From Isoetes taiwanensis (Eukaryota > Streptophyta > Lycopodiopsida > Isoetales > Isoetaceae): a stretch of DNA of 64,000 bases. The stretch is taken from assembly GCA_021234155.1 (NCBI GenBank), contig JAJEKV010000310.1, positions 293,190-357,189 on the forward strand, in the 5' to 3' direction. Each line of letters opens with the position of its first letter. Position 1 is the stretch's first letter. The position numbers and the translations under genes were made by a program. This document shows, in pieces, positions 42,350-54,116 of the stretch. The notes beneath the pieces are model-generated. The model did no database searches. It saw only the letters and a program-made list of their open reading frames with translations, and was not told where the DNA came from.

Positions 42350-44465
42350 AAAGGCAACAAATCCTATGCCGTAGATTGGAAGAACCAAAACTATTCTGGA
42401 ATGGGCTTAAGAAGAACAGGCAGGCTGAAATTCCGCTAGATGCAAGAGCTTTATGGGAACATGTAGGAATGGATTGCACAAGTAGCATAAGCTCGAATTG
42501 GACCATCAAGGAAGAGGATGTAACTCGCTGGTATATCAATACGGCTAACGGTAAAGCATCGGACTTGAATCCCCTCAAAGGCAGAGCATTTTAAAATGGG
42601 CTGGACCGAGCATTGATCCGCTGATTACACGCATGTTTAACCTCGCTCTGGAGCAAGGTTTCCCATCTGATTGGTGCAGGAATAGAGTGCCAATATTCAA
42701 AGGTGGATCTCGCCATGACACAAACAATTCGTAAGCGATTTTGGTGAGTAACTTGTTTTCTAAATTGTTTTATGTCCATCGTAGAAAACAAATAAGCACA
42801 AATTTGAATCTAACCATAAAGAGCGTAGACACAGCAGTGTTTTAGGGCAGGTGGATCTACTTTAGATCATTTGTTGGTGTTGAAAACGGTATTTGACAAT
42901 GTCAAAGGGACCAAGAAACCTGTGTATATAGCTTTCGTTGATTTCAAGAAAGCCTTTGATAAGGTTCCTCGGGTACAGTTATGGGAAAGGCTTGAGAAGC
43001 TTAATGTGCCAAGGGAGTTTAAAGATGCAGTCCAGATTCTATATGAAAAGGTACTTGTGCAACTATCCCAACCCTTTTCTTTGGAGATCCCAGATTGTGT
43101 GGAGAGCAATATTGGGGTGAAACAAGGTTGCCCCTTATCCCCAACGCTGTTTGGTCTGTTCATAGATAGCTTAGAGGCATGGCTCCATGATAATTGTCCG
43201 GGAGGTACTGAGATACATGGATATGTTCTCTGGTATTGTTGATGTACGAGATGATGTGGTGCTATTTAGACGTTCAAAAGACCACATGCAACAACATCTG
43301 AATAGTTTGGCGGTCTTTTTGTGATCAAACCTGGCATGCGGTGTAAACTTAGATAAGGCGAACATTATGACAAGGCACTCAAAGGCGTGAATCCATTTTC
43401 AGCTATAAGGTAAATAATGTAAGTATGTGTGATTCTTATAAATACCGGGTCTGATTTTCAGCAGGAATCATAGATGGAATGCATGCATATCGGGTTTAAT
43501 TGATGGAGGGTAGTGGGGGCATTGTATGCACTACTGAGCATGTGTCGAAGATCTCATCTTTGGTCTTGAAACTCAAGGTAAAGCTTTATCATCACTAGTA
43601 GTGCGAGTGTGGTCTTGTATGGGTGTGAGATATGGGGAGCAAGTCTCCCACAATGCTTATGGGATGATCCGGGCAGGTCTTGAAGAAATTTCGAGATTGA
43701 GCTAGGGGTTAAAGCCCAAACTCCCGTATCCCATGATGCCGCCTTTAAAGTGGACTTTTACCTCTTGAGGGAGAAGCCTTATTGAGATGTATCACATATC
43801 TTAAGAGAGTGCTATCATTGGATGACTCTCGTCTTGTATATAAGGCTTTGACATCAAGTAAAGAAAAGGGAATATTACATGATGTGGAGAATTGGCTTAG
43901 AAAATGGGATATACAATGGGAAGAGGTGGTCTTGATTTCAGATCTAAGGCAATGGATCTCTGATAAGATACACAGAAAATTATGGTCGCAGCCTAAGACA
44001 AAGATGATCCTATACAAACAGGGGATAAACCCGAGCTTGTTACCAGCTATACACTTACAGGAAAACATCTCAATACAAAAGAGACACACTCTTTGTAGGG
44101 TCCGTCTTAGTTCACATCACCTAGGTATAGAGGTGGGGAGATGGGGGCATGTTATACCAAGAGACCAAAGATACTGTAAGTTATGTAGCACAAACCAGGT
44201 TGAAGATGAAGACCATGTGTTACTTCGATGTATGGCCTATGCTGTGTTAAGAGATAAATATGGGATTAATCATGAAGATCTCCCAACTCTTTTCACACTA
44301 GAGGGAGATGTGTTAGGGAGATATGTGATAGAGCTTTTACATCATAGAGATGCTTGTTTGGAAACTCAAACTGTTGTTAATATTGATAACTCAGATATTT
44401 TGAATGAGAGTGATGAGCTAGATGAGGATTCGGAAACTCATCTATTATTTTATGAAGATGTTTAA
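42350..44465 (+). pseudogene. LINE (non-LTR retrotransposon) reverse-transcriptase remnant
   Basis: Pieces in order: a pre-RT linker (42376-42594; KLFWNGLKKNRQAEIPLDAR), fingers words MFNLALEQGFPSDWCRNRVP and FKGGSRHDTNN (42600-42735), and the RT core 42871-43242 with YIAFVDFKKAFDKVPR and GVKQGCPLSPTLFGLFIDS. The YADD catalytic box is broken by loss of one base at about 43241; downstream DVVLFRRSKDHMQQHL is in another frame. The C-terminal part, 43782-44465, is one intact 227-codon frame ending in a CKLC...EDEDHVLLRC zinc-binding motif typical of plant LINEs. It is inactive. It ends close to the (CT)n tract. Confidence 0.8.
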
Positions 44466-44511
44466 AAGGGGATTGTCTAATAGGTCTTTTAGGCCTCCTA
44501 TAGACATAAAT

Positions 44512-44739
<228 letters not shown>

Positions 44740-45204
44740 AGGGAGATCCACCGGAAAGGGAGGGAACCCACCAAGATTTTTCTTCTCGCCTCTTCCTTGG
44801 CGCCAGCTCCAAGCTCGAATTATCCCACAGGCAAGATTTCGCCTCCTGGTGAGTATCGAAATATCCCATATCATTGCTTTCCAGTTTCTTTTGTCCCATA
44901 TTTTGTGTTCAGCAGCCATTTTTGTTCAATCTCAGCTCTACAATCAGACTTCTCGGCTCGGATTTGCATTATTTGATGGATCCGGTCATTTTGGGCATGA
45001 TTGCCATGCTTTTGAGGGCTATTCAACTCGGCTTGGCTTTCCAAAGCTATTGTCTACATTTGATACAGGAGAATGAACGAGAAGGGTCAATGGATATTTT
45101 AGAGCAGAATGCAGAGGTAGAAGATAATATTCATTACATGTGTGCAGATCCACACTCTTCCTAGCGCTTGTTCGAGATTAAGGAGGCCTCCTCAAGATTT
45201 TGGG

Positions 45205-46323
45205 TATGTCCAAGGCAACAACACGGTGGGACAACATTGACAATCATGCTTGGAATTGCCTCCCTCTTTTTGAGGACGATATGTGGCACCGGTTCTATCG
45301 GATGAAGAGGGCTGCATTTGAGAATTTAGTTGGCCCCGATTGTGCCTTACTTAATCAGACACGGAATGAAGGTCAAACCGCTGTTGATCCTGGAAAGCAA
45401 AGGGCCATGGTGCTTTATTTCTTAGCACATGGTGAGAAACCCTTGCATGTAGGTCAAAGATTTTATGTAGGTAAAGCTTGTCTTGTAAATACAAAAAAAA
45501 AATAACTCTTGTTTTGGCATCCAAGACTATGCTTTACAAGAGGTTCATTGTTTTTACCAACAGGTCAAAGATTGTTGGACATAAACAAAGATTTTGAAGA
45601 TGCAGCAGGTATACCAAATATATTTGGAGTTTGTTGATGGATCTCATATATATTTGTCTGAGAAAACCATGGAGCAAAGACAAGGGTGATGACTATTATT
45701 CCAGGCACAAAAGACATTCCTGCCTTATGCAAGGTGTGGTTACTCACCAAAGACTCTTTATTAATGTTTGTGTAAATAGGACTGGTTCTGTGCATGATGC
45801 AAATCAATTCAAAAAGAGTTTGTTATATAAGGGGTTGGCAGCCAAGCAGTTATGCAAGAGCCTCTTGTTCGGATGGCGGGTAAAAAAAGATTAGTCAAAT
45901 GTGATCAGGAGGTGGTTGTTACAATTCCACAAATGCTGCTTGGGGATTCAGCATATCCCTCTCGAAGATTTCTGATTAAAGTTTTCCTGATGGAAAGGGA
46001 GCCTATGGCAGATTTAATAAAAGGATATGCAGAGGTAGAGTGTGTGTAGAAAATGGTTTTGGTATCATTAAGGAAAAATTCAGAATTTTAAAGGCATTGC
46101 CTATCCATGTTGGTAGAGCGCCCCAAAATAATCCATGCTACTTGTGTCTTGTGGAATTTTTTGTATCATGCAAGATCTCCAGCTGGATTACTTGCCATTG
46201 CAACCTGATATTCCTGAAATTGAATATTATGAGACTGAGGTAATGAACAAAAGGATGAAGAAAGAAGGGGATCAAATTCGACATGTGATATTCCAGAATT
46301 TGGAACAAGTAAATGGAGATTGA
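45205..46323 (+). pseudogene. PIF/Harbinger DDE transposase remnant
   Basis: The N-terminal part (45200-45505) reads WDNIDNHAWNCLPLFEDDMW with FYRMKRAAFENLV. The DDE core starts VDGSHIYL (first D, about 45630) and continues KPWSKDKGDDYYSRHKRHS, QGVVTHQRLFINVCVNRTGS and VHDANQFKKS (second D, about 45795). The third part is MLLGDSAYPSRRFLIK (about 45930-45980) and CVENGFGIIKEKFRIL (E, about 46040-46095). All three acidic residues are visible but lie in different frames: extra or missing single bases occur near 45627, 45655, 45850 and 46030. The Myb/SANT-like partner ORF usual for this superfamily appears at 48.65-49.26 kb on the other strand. Confidence 0.8.
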
Positions 46324-47065
46324 GTGCTGCTAAATTCTTGGTACATGATTCTTGGTACATAATTCTAAGTTTTTTTTGTTCTCACTTTCTGCTGTGTAAC
46401 AGCAGGACATTAATTGTTCTTTTCAGCAAATGATGCAAACTTAAACACACATTACTTTGTTTGTGAACTCAATTTCTTGTTGGCTGATGATAAACTACAG
46501 TTATGTGAAACAGTTATGTGTATGTAGAGTTCTATTTGCATGTTATGTTCACATAACATTGAGTTGGACATATTGTGTTTTGTGGATTGTGTTTTGTGAA
46601 TTGTGAATTGTGAATTCTGCATTGTGCATTGTGGCATTGAAATGTGTATTGAAATGTGCATTGTGACAAAGTGCATTTTCTATTACTTGGTATTACAGAA
46701 ACGTGATTGACTAGCCTAAAGTAACATTGTTCTTTTTTTACTTGCTTTTCTGTTACAAACCTTGCAGTAACATTGCTACAAACTTAAAGATCCCTGTTAA
46801 TAACACTGCTACAAACTTAAATCTGTGCACAAATTATCTCTCAACCCGTGAACTTTTTACTAAATGAACTCAAAAGTACAATTTTTGTTTCTTGCCTTTA
46901 CAGAAACTTGTGTATCAAATCTAAAGTAACATTTCCTATCTGTTCATTGCTTTTCTGTCACAAATGTAAAGCAACATTGCTGAAACTCAAAGATCCCTGT
47001 CAAACCGTTATAAGAGTCCAAGACAATGACTTGCAAGACAATCTGTGAACAAAAAACCAGAAACA
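46324..47065. repeat. AT-rich spacer with TTGTGAATT and 200-base tandem repeats
   Basis: 46565-46675 is a degenerate array of 9-base TTGTGAATT/ATTGTGCAT units. 46715-46830 and 46880-47010 share GTAACATT, TGCTTTTCTGT(T/C)ACAAA, AACATTGCT and CAAAGATCCCTGT. No gene. Confidence 0.55.
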
Positions 47066-47386
47066 GGGTAAAAGCATGTTAGGGTGTCCCTTAAAAAGTA
47101 TTATTTAGTGACCAAAAAAGTACCTAAAAAGGTACCCAGGACTGGGTACTGGGTACTTGTGTAATATCTCAATAAAAGGTACATTCTAGAACTTTTATAT
47201 ATATTTTGGTCTCCAGTAGCATTATCTTTATCTTAACTTTGAATATTAATGCGTCCTTGACTTTTATTTTGGACTTTTGTACTAGTTTTAATGAAAATAA
47301 AAATGAGAAAGTACCCAGTTCTGAAGTACCTAGTGTATGTACTTTTGCAGGTTCCAAAAGTGGTACACCCTAACATGCTTTTACCC
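47066..47386. mobile_element. 321-bp MITE with perfect 22-base TIRs
   Basis: Begins GGGTAAAAGCATGTTAGGGT+GT and ends with its exact reverse complement, AC+ACCCTAACATGCTTTTACCC. A short direct repeat AACA (47062-47065 and 47387-47390) may be the target duplication. The interior repeats GGTAC/GTACC words (AAAGTACC, GGTACCCAGG, GGGTACTGGGTACTT) on both sides, so subterminal regions are also partly symmetric. Non-coding. It sits between the Harbinger transposase and its Myb-like partner. Confidence 0.85.
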
Positions 47387-47658
47387 AACAACTCAGAAGT
47401 ACGAAAAATAACACTAACAACAGTACAACATCGTCTGCTTTCACATAAAAACTTTCATTTAGGTAAGTCCTGTAATTTACAAAAGTTGTGCTACCAAAAA
47501 GCAGTGATTACAAGCGATCAAGTAAGCCAAGATGTTTCTCAGGAGGTTATATTAGAGGATATTTTTTAGCCGAGAGTCGAGAGAATCGTTGTATCATCTT
47601 AAAACAACATAAGTTAAAAAAAAACAAAATAACAAGGATCATCTTCCTCGGCAGTGCT

Positions 47659-48160
47659 TTACAGTAGCCAGCAACAAAAAAAACATATCCGGGCGTCTTC
47701 AACAAGCCACACAGCCTTTGTTTGTCGGAGTTCGATCTCCATGAGGACCCAAGCACCGAAATCTTCACGAATGTGAACTCCACATGCACCTTTTGTCGCA
47801 TACGGTACATGCATAGCCCGGTTAAACAACTCCTCCTCGATTACGACCGTCCCCATATCCGAATCGCACAAAAAAGCATGCGGTAATGGAATTAATGGAT
47901 CTTCCTTGTTTGAAGAATGGAGACCTCGTTCTCCCTCATGCATGCAGAGTTTGAACTACCGACAGACATGGCTGCAGAGCTTGAGGAGCTTGAAGAAGAT
48001 GGAGATGGCAAACGGCGGAATCTGAAGCGTTCCCTTACTACTGCCTTAGCCCTCGCCATCTCCTCAATAGAAAAAGGAAGAAATAATGTGTTGCACAATA
48101 TACGAGGATGCATTTATGTGCTGCTGGCTGATGGTACAATGGACCAGAATCTATAATGGT
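47659..48160 (-). other. Unassigned ORFs
   Basis: A 94-codon minus-strand frame (47659-47943) and overlapping frames at 47892-48156 on both strands. The latter includes an AGCTTGAGGAGCTTGAAGAAG repeat giving ELEELEED on plus or a Ser run on minus. No domain is recognised. It could be an exon of the Harbinger partner protein or a host gene fragment. Confidence 0.25.
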
Positions 48161-48639
48161 CCGAAATCATATATTGGAATAATAAGACCAATACTACCAG
48201 ACCAATAACAAGCATGTTATTGGATTTGAACTAATGGGTAATTTGTTATGTCGGGCGACGGTTTGCAAATAGAAAAATTCTTAAGGAATTGAAAATGACC
48301 TACCCATTACATCACATGAGACAATATGAGACAAACATGTAACAGCAACTCAGAATCTCGAAATAATGTAATTATCAGAATATGAGTATTCAGAATAAAG
48401 AAAAAACGAGTATAGAATTGATAGGTGAAAAACCTCGAAATACCTCAATTCAGGAATTTGATTTCGATGAAGCAAGCTTGGCAATCTCCAAGAGGGTATC
48501 TTTTGTCATCTGACAAATGCTTTGTGTCATGGTGGCCATTGATTCAGCAATTTTCAAAAGTCGTTAGCTGATCTCATTGTCTCTAATTCTTTGATCAATT
48601 ACGCCTTCTTCATGAGAATCCTCCCTCATTAACTCAATT

Positions 48640-49260
48640 TCCTTGCTTCATTTTCCCCAAAACTGTTTTGCCATTTTAGATATGCACGCTGCAATATCTT
48701 CATCTATATGAACTTCGAGATCTTCTTTTGGTTGTTGGCTTCCCATAAACTCCGGTTTATTGCAAGCGGCGAGATCTTGGGCTTGTATAGGAAATATTGC
48801 AGCCACTTGGAGTCTCTTTCCCACCATTTTCTTTCTGAGCACTACAAGTGTCCTTACCGCCATTGCCAATTGGACTGTATGGATGGCCAGGAACACCACC
48901 ATTGTTCTCAACATTCACATTCTCAACATTCACAAATTCCTCTTCGACAAATGAAGCTTGGTGCCAATTGTCTCATAGAATTCACGAGACATAAATTCAT
49001 TTGTGAACATATCGACTTCTTGAAATGCCTCGGGACCAAAAGATCCATCATCTCCACCACTAGGTATGTCTCTCTCACTAGATGCATCCGTGCTTTAAAT
49101 CTTCCATGACTTCAAACCATGGCCAACTCGAAGGTTCTGCTCCAGGCCTGTTTGAAGCTTCTTTTTCATCCCTAAATTTAATCGCAATTTATCCCATTTG
49201 TTTCTCAATTGCCTTAAATCTTCTAAGCCCTCTACTGAATGTCAAAGTTTTATCATTGTG
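48640..49260 (-). pseudogene. Myb/SANT-like partner ORF of PIF/Harbinger
   Basis: On the minus strand, LRNKWDKLRLNLGMKKKLQT followed by GLEQNL (49171-49240) matches the helix-turn-helix end of the Myb/SANT-like DNA-binding domain (xxNKWDxLKxxYKxWKxLxxxTGLG). Downstream lie an acidic linker, a NVENNGGVPG-type stretch and a C-terminal 88-codon frame (48648-48914). Known: PIF/Harbinger elements encode such a protein to recruit the transposase. Frames are broken. It is convergent with the transposase at 45.2-46.3 kb. Confidence 0.45.
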
Positions 49261-49425
49261 GCGCTCCACGAAATATATCGACCCCGTTCATTATACATCT
49301 GAGGACTTTTCCCTCCCATGGCGATCATCTCGCCACGGCGAATGGTCCGGCCCATCGGGAGCCAACTTTTCGAGTTGCCAATCTTAAGCTTGGCTTGCTT
49401 TACTTTAATCTTAAGCCAAACTGAT
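49258..49425. repeat. LTR-like fragment
   Basis: GAGGACTTTTCCCTCCCATG then GCGATCATCTCGCCACG, also found at 50930-50970, where it lies inside the pol gene. A related but diverged arrangement occurs at the left end of the LTR at 54117. Confidence 0.55.
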
Positions 49426-49429
49426 TAAG

Positions 49430-50300
49430 CCCACTTGGAAAATGCGTGGGGTTACGCTTATCGGCTACACTCTTCGACGATTGCGTGCGACGATAATAAG
49501 TAGCCACGAACTTCTTCGACCAAAGCTTGCATCTCCGGAGGAGTTTTGAGAAACCTCCACCTTAGAAGCGGGGTTATGCCAAGTGTGCGGGTAAGACATT
49601 GGTAACCATAGTTTATCATAAAGGGAGACATTTTGGAAGACTCTGTTTCATCTTTTTGTTATAAGGCAAACTTCGACCCGGATAAATATAGTCAGCCCAT
49701 TGTGATTGCTTACTCCACACATAACTTCTTAGCATATTCTCTATAATGCGATTGGTGCGCCTTAAATACGACCATCTGTTTGAGGATGATATGCATTACT
49801 CATAGCAAGCTTGGTGCGGATGGTGGCAAAGAAATCTTTCGCAATAAACTACAATTTGGGATCCCCGTCCGATACAATAACTCGTGGCATTCCGTGTAAT
49901 CTGAAGATCTCCTTGGCAAATAGCAGAGCAGTATCAAAAGCTGTATCCGTGGTATGACATGGCAAGAAATGAGCCATTTTCGACAATTTGTCGACGACTA
50001 CCATTAAGGCATCATACCCCCGGAGAGTTCGTGGAAGGCCCACAATGAAATCCATGGTTATCACCTCCCATTTGGCGTTGGGCACATCCAGAGGTTGCGG
50101 CTTCGCTGGAATCATAAGCGCTCAGCTTTGGTTTTCGACATACGACAATCGCTTAATGTACCGGCAATGTCCTTTTTCATGGAAGGCCGAAATAATTTGG
50201 ATCGAATCTTAAAGTAGGTCTTCATAAAACTGCGTGTCCAGCTATAGGGCTATTGTGTGTATTATGGAGAATGAGTTTACGTACTCCTGAAGTCTCAGGT
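49430..50300 (-). pseudogene. Ty3/gypsy integrase region
   Basis: Minus strand. The zinc-binding start is LHNTHNSPIAGH (about 50225-50270). The catalytic core (49849-50115) has [17 protein letters not shown] (first Asp), [14 protein letters not shown] and [18 protein letters not shown] (second Asp). It continues KLAMSNAYHPQTDGR (about 49770-49810), where the catalytic Glu segment is scrambled by an indel and a stop. The remainder to 49430 is recognisable only in fragments, so the integrase is dead. Confidence 0.8.
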
Positions 50301-50895
50301 ACACACAACTTATCCTTGTAATATAACAAGTTGCCTTCTTTCTTATACGAACGGAAAGCGTTACGCTCCTTATCCGTTCGAGCTTCCTTAGCGAAACTAT
50401 CCCAAATGTCACGGAACTCCGGATCTGTGGCCAAGGTCTGCTCTATCTGTTTCCCAAACTCACTGGTGAGTGTAGAAATGGCATTGCAATGGGTTCGGGT
50501 CACCAAGGGGTGGCGTGACAATGCATCCGCAACCACATTGTGCTTTCCAGGCTTATACATAATTTCAAAATCATATTCCTCCAGAAACTCCATCCATCTT
50601 CTCTGACGGAGGTTGAGATTCGGCTGGGTGGATAAATAACGGAGACTTTGGTGATCCGTATCCAACTGGAATCTTCTACCAAGGAGGTAGTGTCTCCATA
50701 TTCGCAAGGCGGACAACGGCTAACAATTCCTGATCATGGGTAGGATTCGCTGCTTTCTGTTTCGTTCATTTTCTTTGAGTCATAGGCAATAACTCTCCCC
50801 TCCTGCATGAGGACTCCACCGGTGGCAATTTTACTGGCATCCGTCGCCACTAGCTTGTCCTGCTCAGGATCATGGGTAGGATACCACTGTGATGC
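50222..50895 (-). pseudogene. Ty3/gypsy RNase H region
   Basis: Minus strand: LVATDASKIATGGVLMQEGR then VIAYDSKKMNE (about 50760-50860), a frameshift near 50745, and SALRIWRHYLLGRRFQLDTD HQSLRYL...QRRWMEFLEEYDFEIMY.PGKHNVVADALSRHP (50500-50716) in a 164-codon frame. The DAS and TDHQSL motifs are standard. It is separated from the RT by the LTR-like insert at 50.90-51.13 kb. Confidence 0.8.
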
Positions 50896-51130
50896 TTCCT
50901 GAATATATACGACCCCCAGTCGTATACATACGAGGACTTTCCCCTCCCATGGCGATCATCTCGCCACGAGCAGGGCCCTCCATCTAACCCGGGCCGTCTA
51001 CGTAGAGACGCTCAGGTGAAGGACACGGAGGGGTCATTCGGCCCACGCCTTCGATGGGCGCCTACGTCGCGGAAGCATGAATACAAGGTTAGCATACAAC
51101 ATAAATCACATATAATTAACCACCACGAGG
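50896..51130. repeat. LTR-like insert between RT and RNase H
   Basis: Interrupts pol exactly where the connection domain should be: RT sequence ends at QEKVKDW (about 51140) and RNase H resumes at about 50895. It contains TATACGACCCCCAGTCGTATA, CCCATGGCGATCATCTCGCC, GGGCCCTCC and GGGTCATTCGGCCCACGCC. The word order matches the left end of the LTR at 54117 (TATACGGTGCCC, GGGGGCCCTCC, GGGTCATTGCGCCC), so this is a fragment of a related LTR. Confidence 0.65.
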
Positions 51131-52060
51131 GGTGGCACATCCATCCAATCTTTTACTTTCTCTTGCTTTGTGAGATTTGTAAGAGGAGCTGCAATCTTCG
51201 CAAAATCCTTTACAAATTTTTGATAATATCCTGCTAATCCCAAGAAGCTGCGGACTTCGGAAACATTCCCTGGAATAGGCCATTTTCTTACGGCCTCTAT
51301 CTTTGCCGGGTCTGTAGCAATTCCCTCTGCCGAAATGATATGGCCCAAATAATCGACCTTGGGAGTGGCAAACTTGCACTTAGAGAACTTGGCATAGAGC
51401 TGATGACGCCTTAGCTTTTGTAGGGCCAATCTAAGATGTTTCTCATGCTCCTCGAGGGTCTTACTATAGATGAGAATGTCGTCGAAGAAAATAACAAAAA
51501 AATCATCCAAGTATTGTCGAAAGACATCATTCATTAGTCGCATGAAAGTTGCTGGGGCATTAGTTAGTCTAAAAGGCATAACTGTAAATTCATAATGCCC
51601 ATATCTAGTGCGAAAAGCAAATTTATGGATGTCCTCTTTAATCCTTATCGATGGTATCGGAGCGTAGATCAATCTTTGAAATACTTAGCCCCTTGCAACC
51701 GATCCATTAGGTCATCTCGCTCTAGGCAAAGCATAGCGATTCTTGATGGTATGCTTGTTGAGTTGCCGATAATCAATACACATCCTCGTGAGCCGTCCTT
51801 TTTCTTAACGAAGAGGATAGGAGGCGTAAAAGGCGAAAACACTAGGTCGGATGAACCCTAGGTTTAATAACTCCACGAAGTTGCTTCTTAAGTTCGCCCA
51901 CGGAGGACTCATACAAGCGGGGCCTTCTTTGGTAGGCTTGGTACCCGGCTCTAAAGCTATTTCACATTCCACCCCTCTAAAAGGAGGAAGCTTCGAATCT
52001 CATCCGGGAAAAGGTCACCAAATTCCGGAGAAGATGAGCAATCCCCTCGGCAAGGTATCG
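51131..52060 (-). pseudogene. Ty3/gypsy reverse transcriptase region
   Basis: Minus strand. The N-terminal words RLTRMCIDYRQLNKHTIKNR then YALPR are at about 51725-51800 with frame breaks. A 188-codon frame (51106-51672) has [54 protein letters not shown] (catalytic Asp pair intact), [20 protein letters not shown] and [20 protein letters not shown]. Its C-terminus is replaced by the LTR-like insert. The canonical palm G of MPFGLT is R here. Confidence 0.85.
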
Positions 52061-52069
52061 ATTACTTGC

Positions 52070-52560
52070 TTACATTTTAGCATCCGACTCTATGCAAGCA
52101 AGCATAATGGACTTAAAGGAGCTTTTCCTTTGCGTATAGCTTTTAGCTAAATCTGTCGATGGACATAGGCGCATGATAGGGTTGAATGGTTCACCTTTGA
52201 TAGTCACGCGGGCTCCATTAGCGGCATTGAAGGTAACTTCTCTCTTCTCATGATCTATGTTGGCTTTTGCGGATGCCAAGAATTCCATACCAACAATGAG
52301 GTCATATTTGCCAATTCGCACCCAAAGTAAGCTGGTGCACCGGCAACCTGCATCTTAAGATTGATGCGTGACCATGAGTATGTCGACCTTACCAGCGGCT
52401 AGAGTAACAGCCCCTCGATTAGGGGATCTTAATGTTTCAAGTCAGAAGACCTGGGCCATCCTAGGGGAGGCAAAATTATGTGTACTTCCCGTATCCATAA
52501 GAATTACAAAAGGCTTCTTGTCTACTTGACCTATGGTGGAAATGACAAAGGTGACTTCCG
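52070..52560 (-). pseudogene. Ty3/gypsy protease region
   Basis: Minus strand: FVILMDTGSTHNFASPRMA (about 52445-52510) holds the retropepsin DTG. YDLIVGMEFLASAKANIDHE (about 52230-52300) is the usual following block. Frames change between the two. Confidence 0.8.
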
Positions 52561-53900
52561 GCATTGCCCGGTTTCTATATCGCAATGATATGAGGCGCAC
52601 CGTGAATATACTTTCGGGGAGCCTCGTCTTCGACGGTGTAAGGTCGACTCGGATCGTCCCAATCGAGGTCGGCCATGGCCATTTTGGGCGTCTGCGTAAC
52701 ATAAGGACAATTGTGCATAAAGTGCCCGGGCCGCATACACCTGTAGCATGCCTTATCCCGGCGGAGCTGTTCTCGGGCCTCTTTAGGAATTGACTGTAAG
52801 AGGTTCCGTACTTCCTTACCGACATTGCTCTGTTTATCCGCCGTGGTGAAGGTAACTTTCTTTTCCTGGCGGCCATAGGAATTCTGCTGAGAGGGGCCCG
52901 GGCTTGGCGACCGGGGTTTGTACGGTGTGGATGGCCGGGGCTGCGAGTAAGGGCGGGGCCGGATCCCGGGGTTCTTTGGTGTGTCCTCCTCGAGGCTCAA
53001 TGCCTTAGCCTCAGCCTCCGCAACTGATTTCGGGTCTATAGCCTTAACCATCCGTTTGATTGATGGGGCCAACCCTTCAATATAGCCCTCTACGGCTCTC
53101 TTTTCATTCATACCTGGTACATACAGCCTCAGGCGCATAAATTCATCAGTGTAAGCCTGAACCGACATACCCTTCTGCTCCAACCTATAAAAGGTCTGAA
53201 TTTGCTGGCACTTGTGCGCACGAGGCACATAATGCGACTTGAATGCTTTGGCAAACTTTCTGAAGTTGCATCTGCTCCTGTCAGATGCTTGGCCCTGGCA
53301 TAGCCCTTCCACCAAATCACGGGCAGCCCCATGGGTTGGTGGTGGCAACCTTTTCTGTATCCTTCTCCGTCATGCCATAGGACTTCCCAAACTCCTTCAT
53401 TTAGATCCAACGGGACTCTGCATTCATCCGCCACGGATTTCCCATCAAACTAGGCCAATTTCCTATTCTTCCATATACTAGTTATAGCTGTATCAACCAT
53501 CTTACGGTATTCCTTATCCCGGCGCTTTGCATGGTCACCAGCTGATACCGATGAATCCAGAAGACACCGAAGTGGTTGGCGTGAGGAAGTAGCACTATCC
53601 TTAGAGGAACCGGTGGCGCTTAGCATGAGGCCTCCTCGGTGCGATTCTGGGGGGGGCTCGGGGAGATGGTTGTTGTGTAGGTGGACTCTTCGGTGGTAGC
53701 GGAGGTAACTCGGTCCATCTTCTGGGTTTGCTGCGGTGGGTTGGCATGCAACACATAGGCTTGTAACTGCGCCAGCTGCCTTTTCATTAGCATCAGTTCT
53801 GTTGGTGTGAGTCTACGGCATTTGAAGGCGTCACGCGGTGGCGTTCGTGCACGGTCTAAATCGAGCATGAAAAGGTATAAAGCATACTTATAACACATAA
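52561..53900 (-). pseudogene. Ty3/gypsy gag
   Basis: Minus strand. The N-terminal part (53620-53898) reads FKCRRLTPTELMLMKRQLAQ then LQAYVL. The capsid segment is 53348-53050 (FKSHYVPRAHKCQQIQTFYR, KGMSVQAYTDEFMRLRLYVP, VEGYIEGLAPSIKRMV). A Pro/Ser-rich spacer follows, and then a nucleocapsid zinc knuckle CYRCMRPGHFMHNC with correct CX2CX4HX4C spacing (about 52715-52757). The main frame is 257 codons (52575-53348); at least one frameshift lies near 53350 and another near 52600. This is the best preserved gag in the window. Confidence 0.8.
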
Positions 53901-54116
53901 ATTCTTTACAAATTTTTTCATGTGGGACAAAGGGTTGAGAGAGAACATAAGGAAAGTTTATTATTACAAGAGGAAAACTTTTCTATTACGGTTTCACACC
54001 TTAATAACGCCAAAAGTTGATCTGAGGTATTACACAAGGACAACATGATCCAACCGATGCTTAAAGTTGAGCTCACATACGAAGATATAACACAAAAGGA
54101 AACTAGAAAGACCCGG
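53901..54116 (-). other. Leader of the gypsy element
   Basis: Non-coding, between gag and the LTR at 54117. Immediately left of the LTR (minus strand CCGGGTCTTTCTAG) there is no good primer-binding site. This argues that the adjacent LTR may not be this element's own 5' LTR but belongs to a second element inserted next to or into it. Confidence 0.4.
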
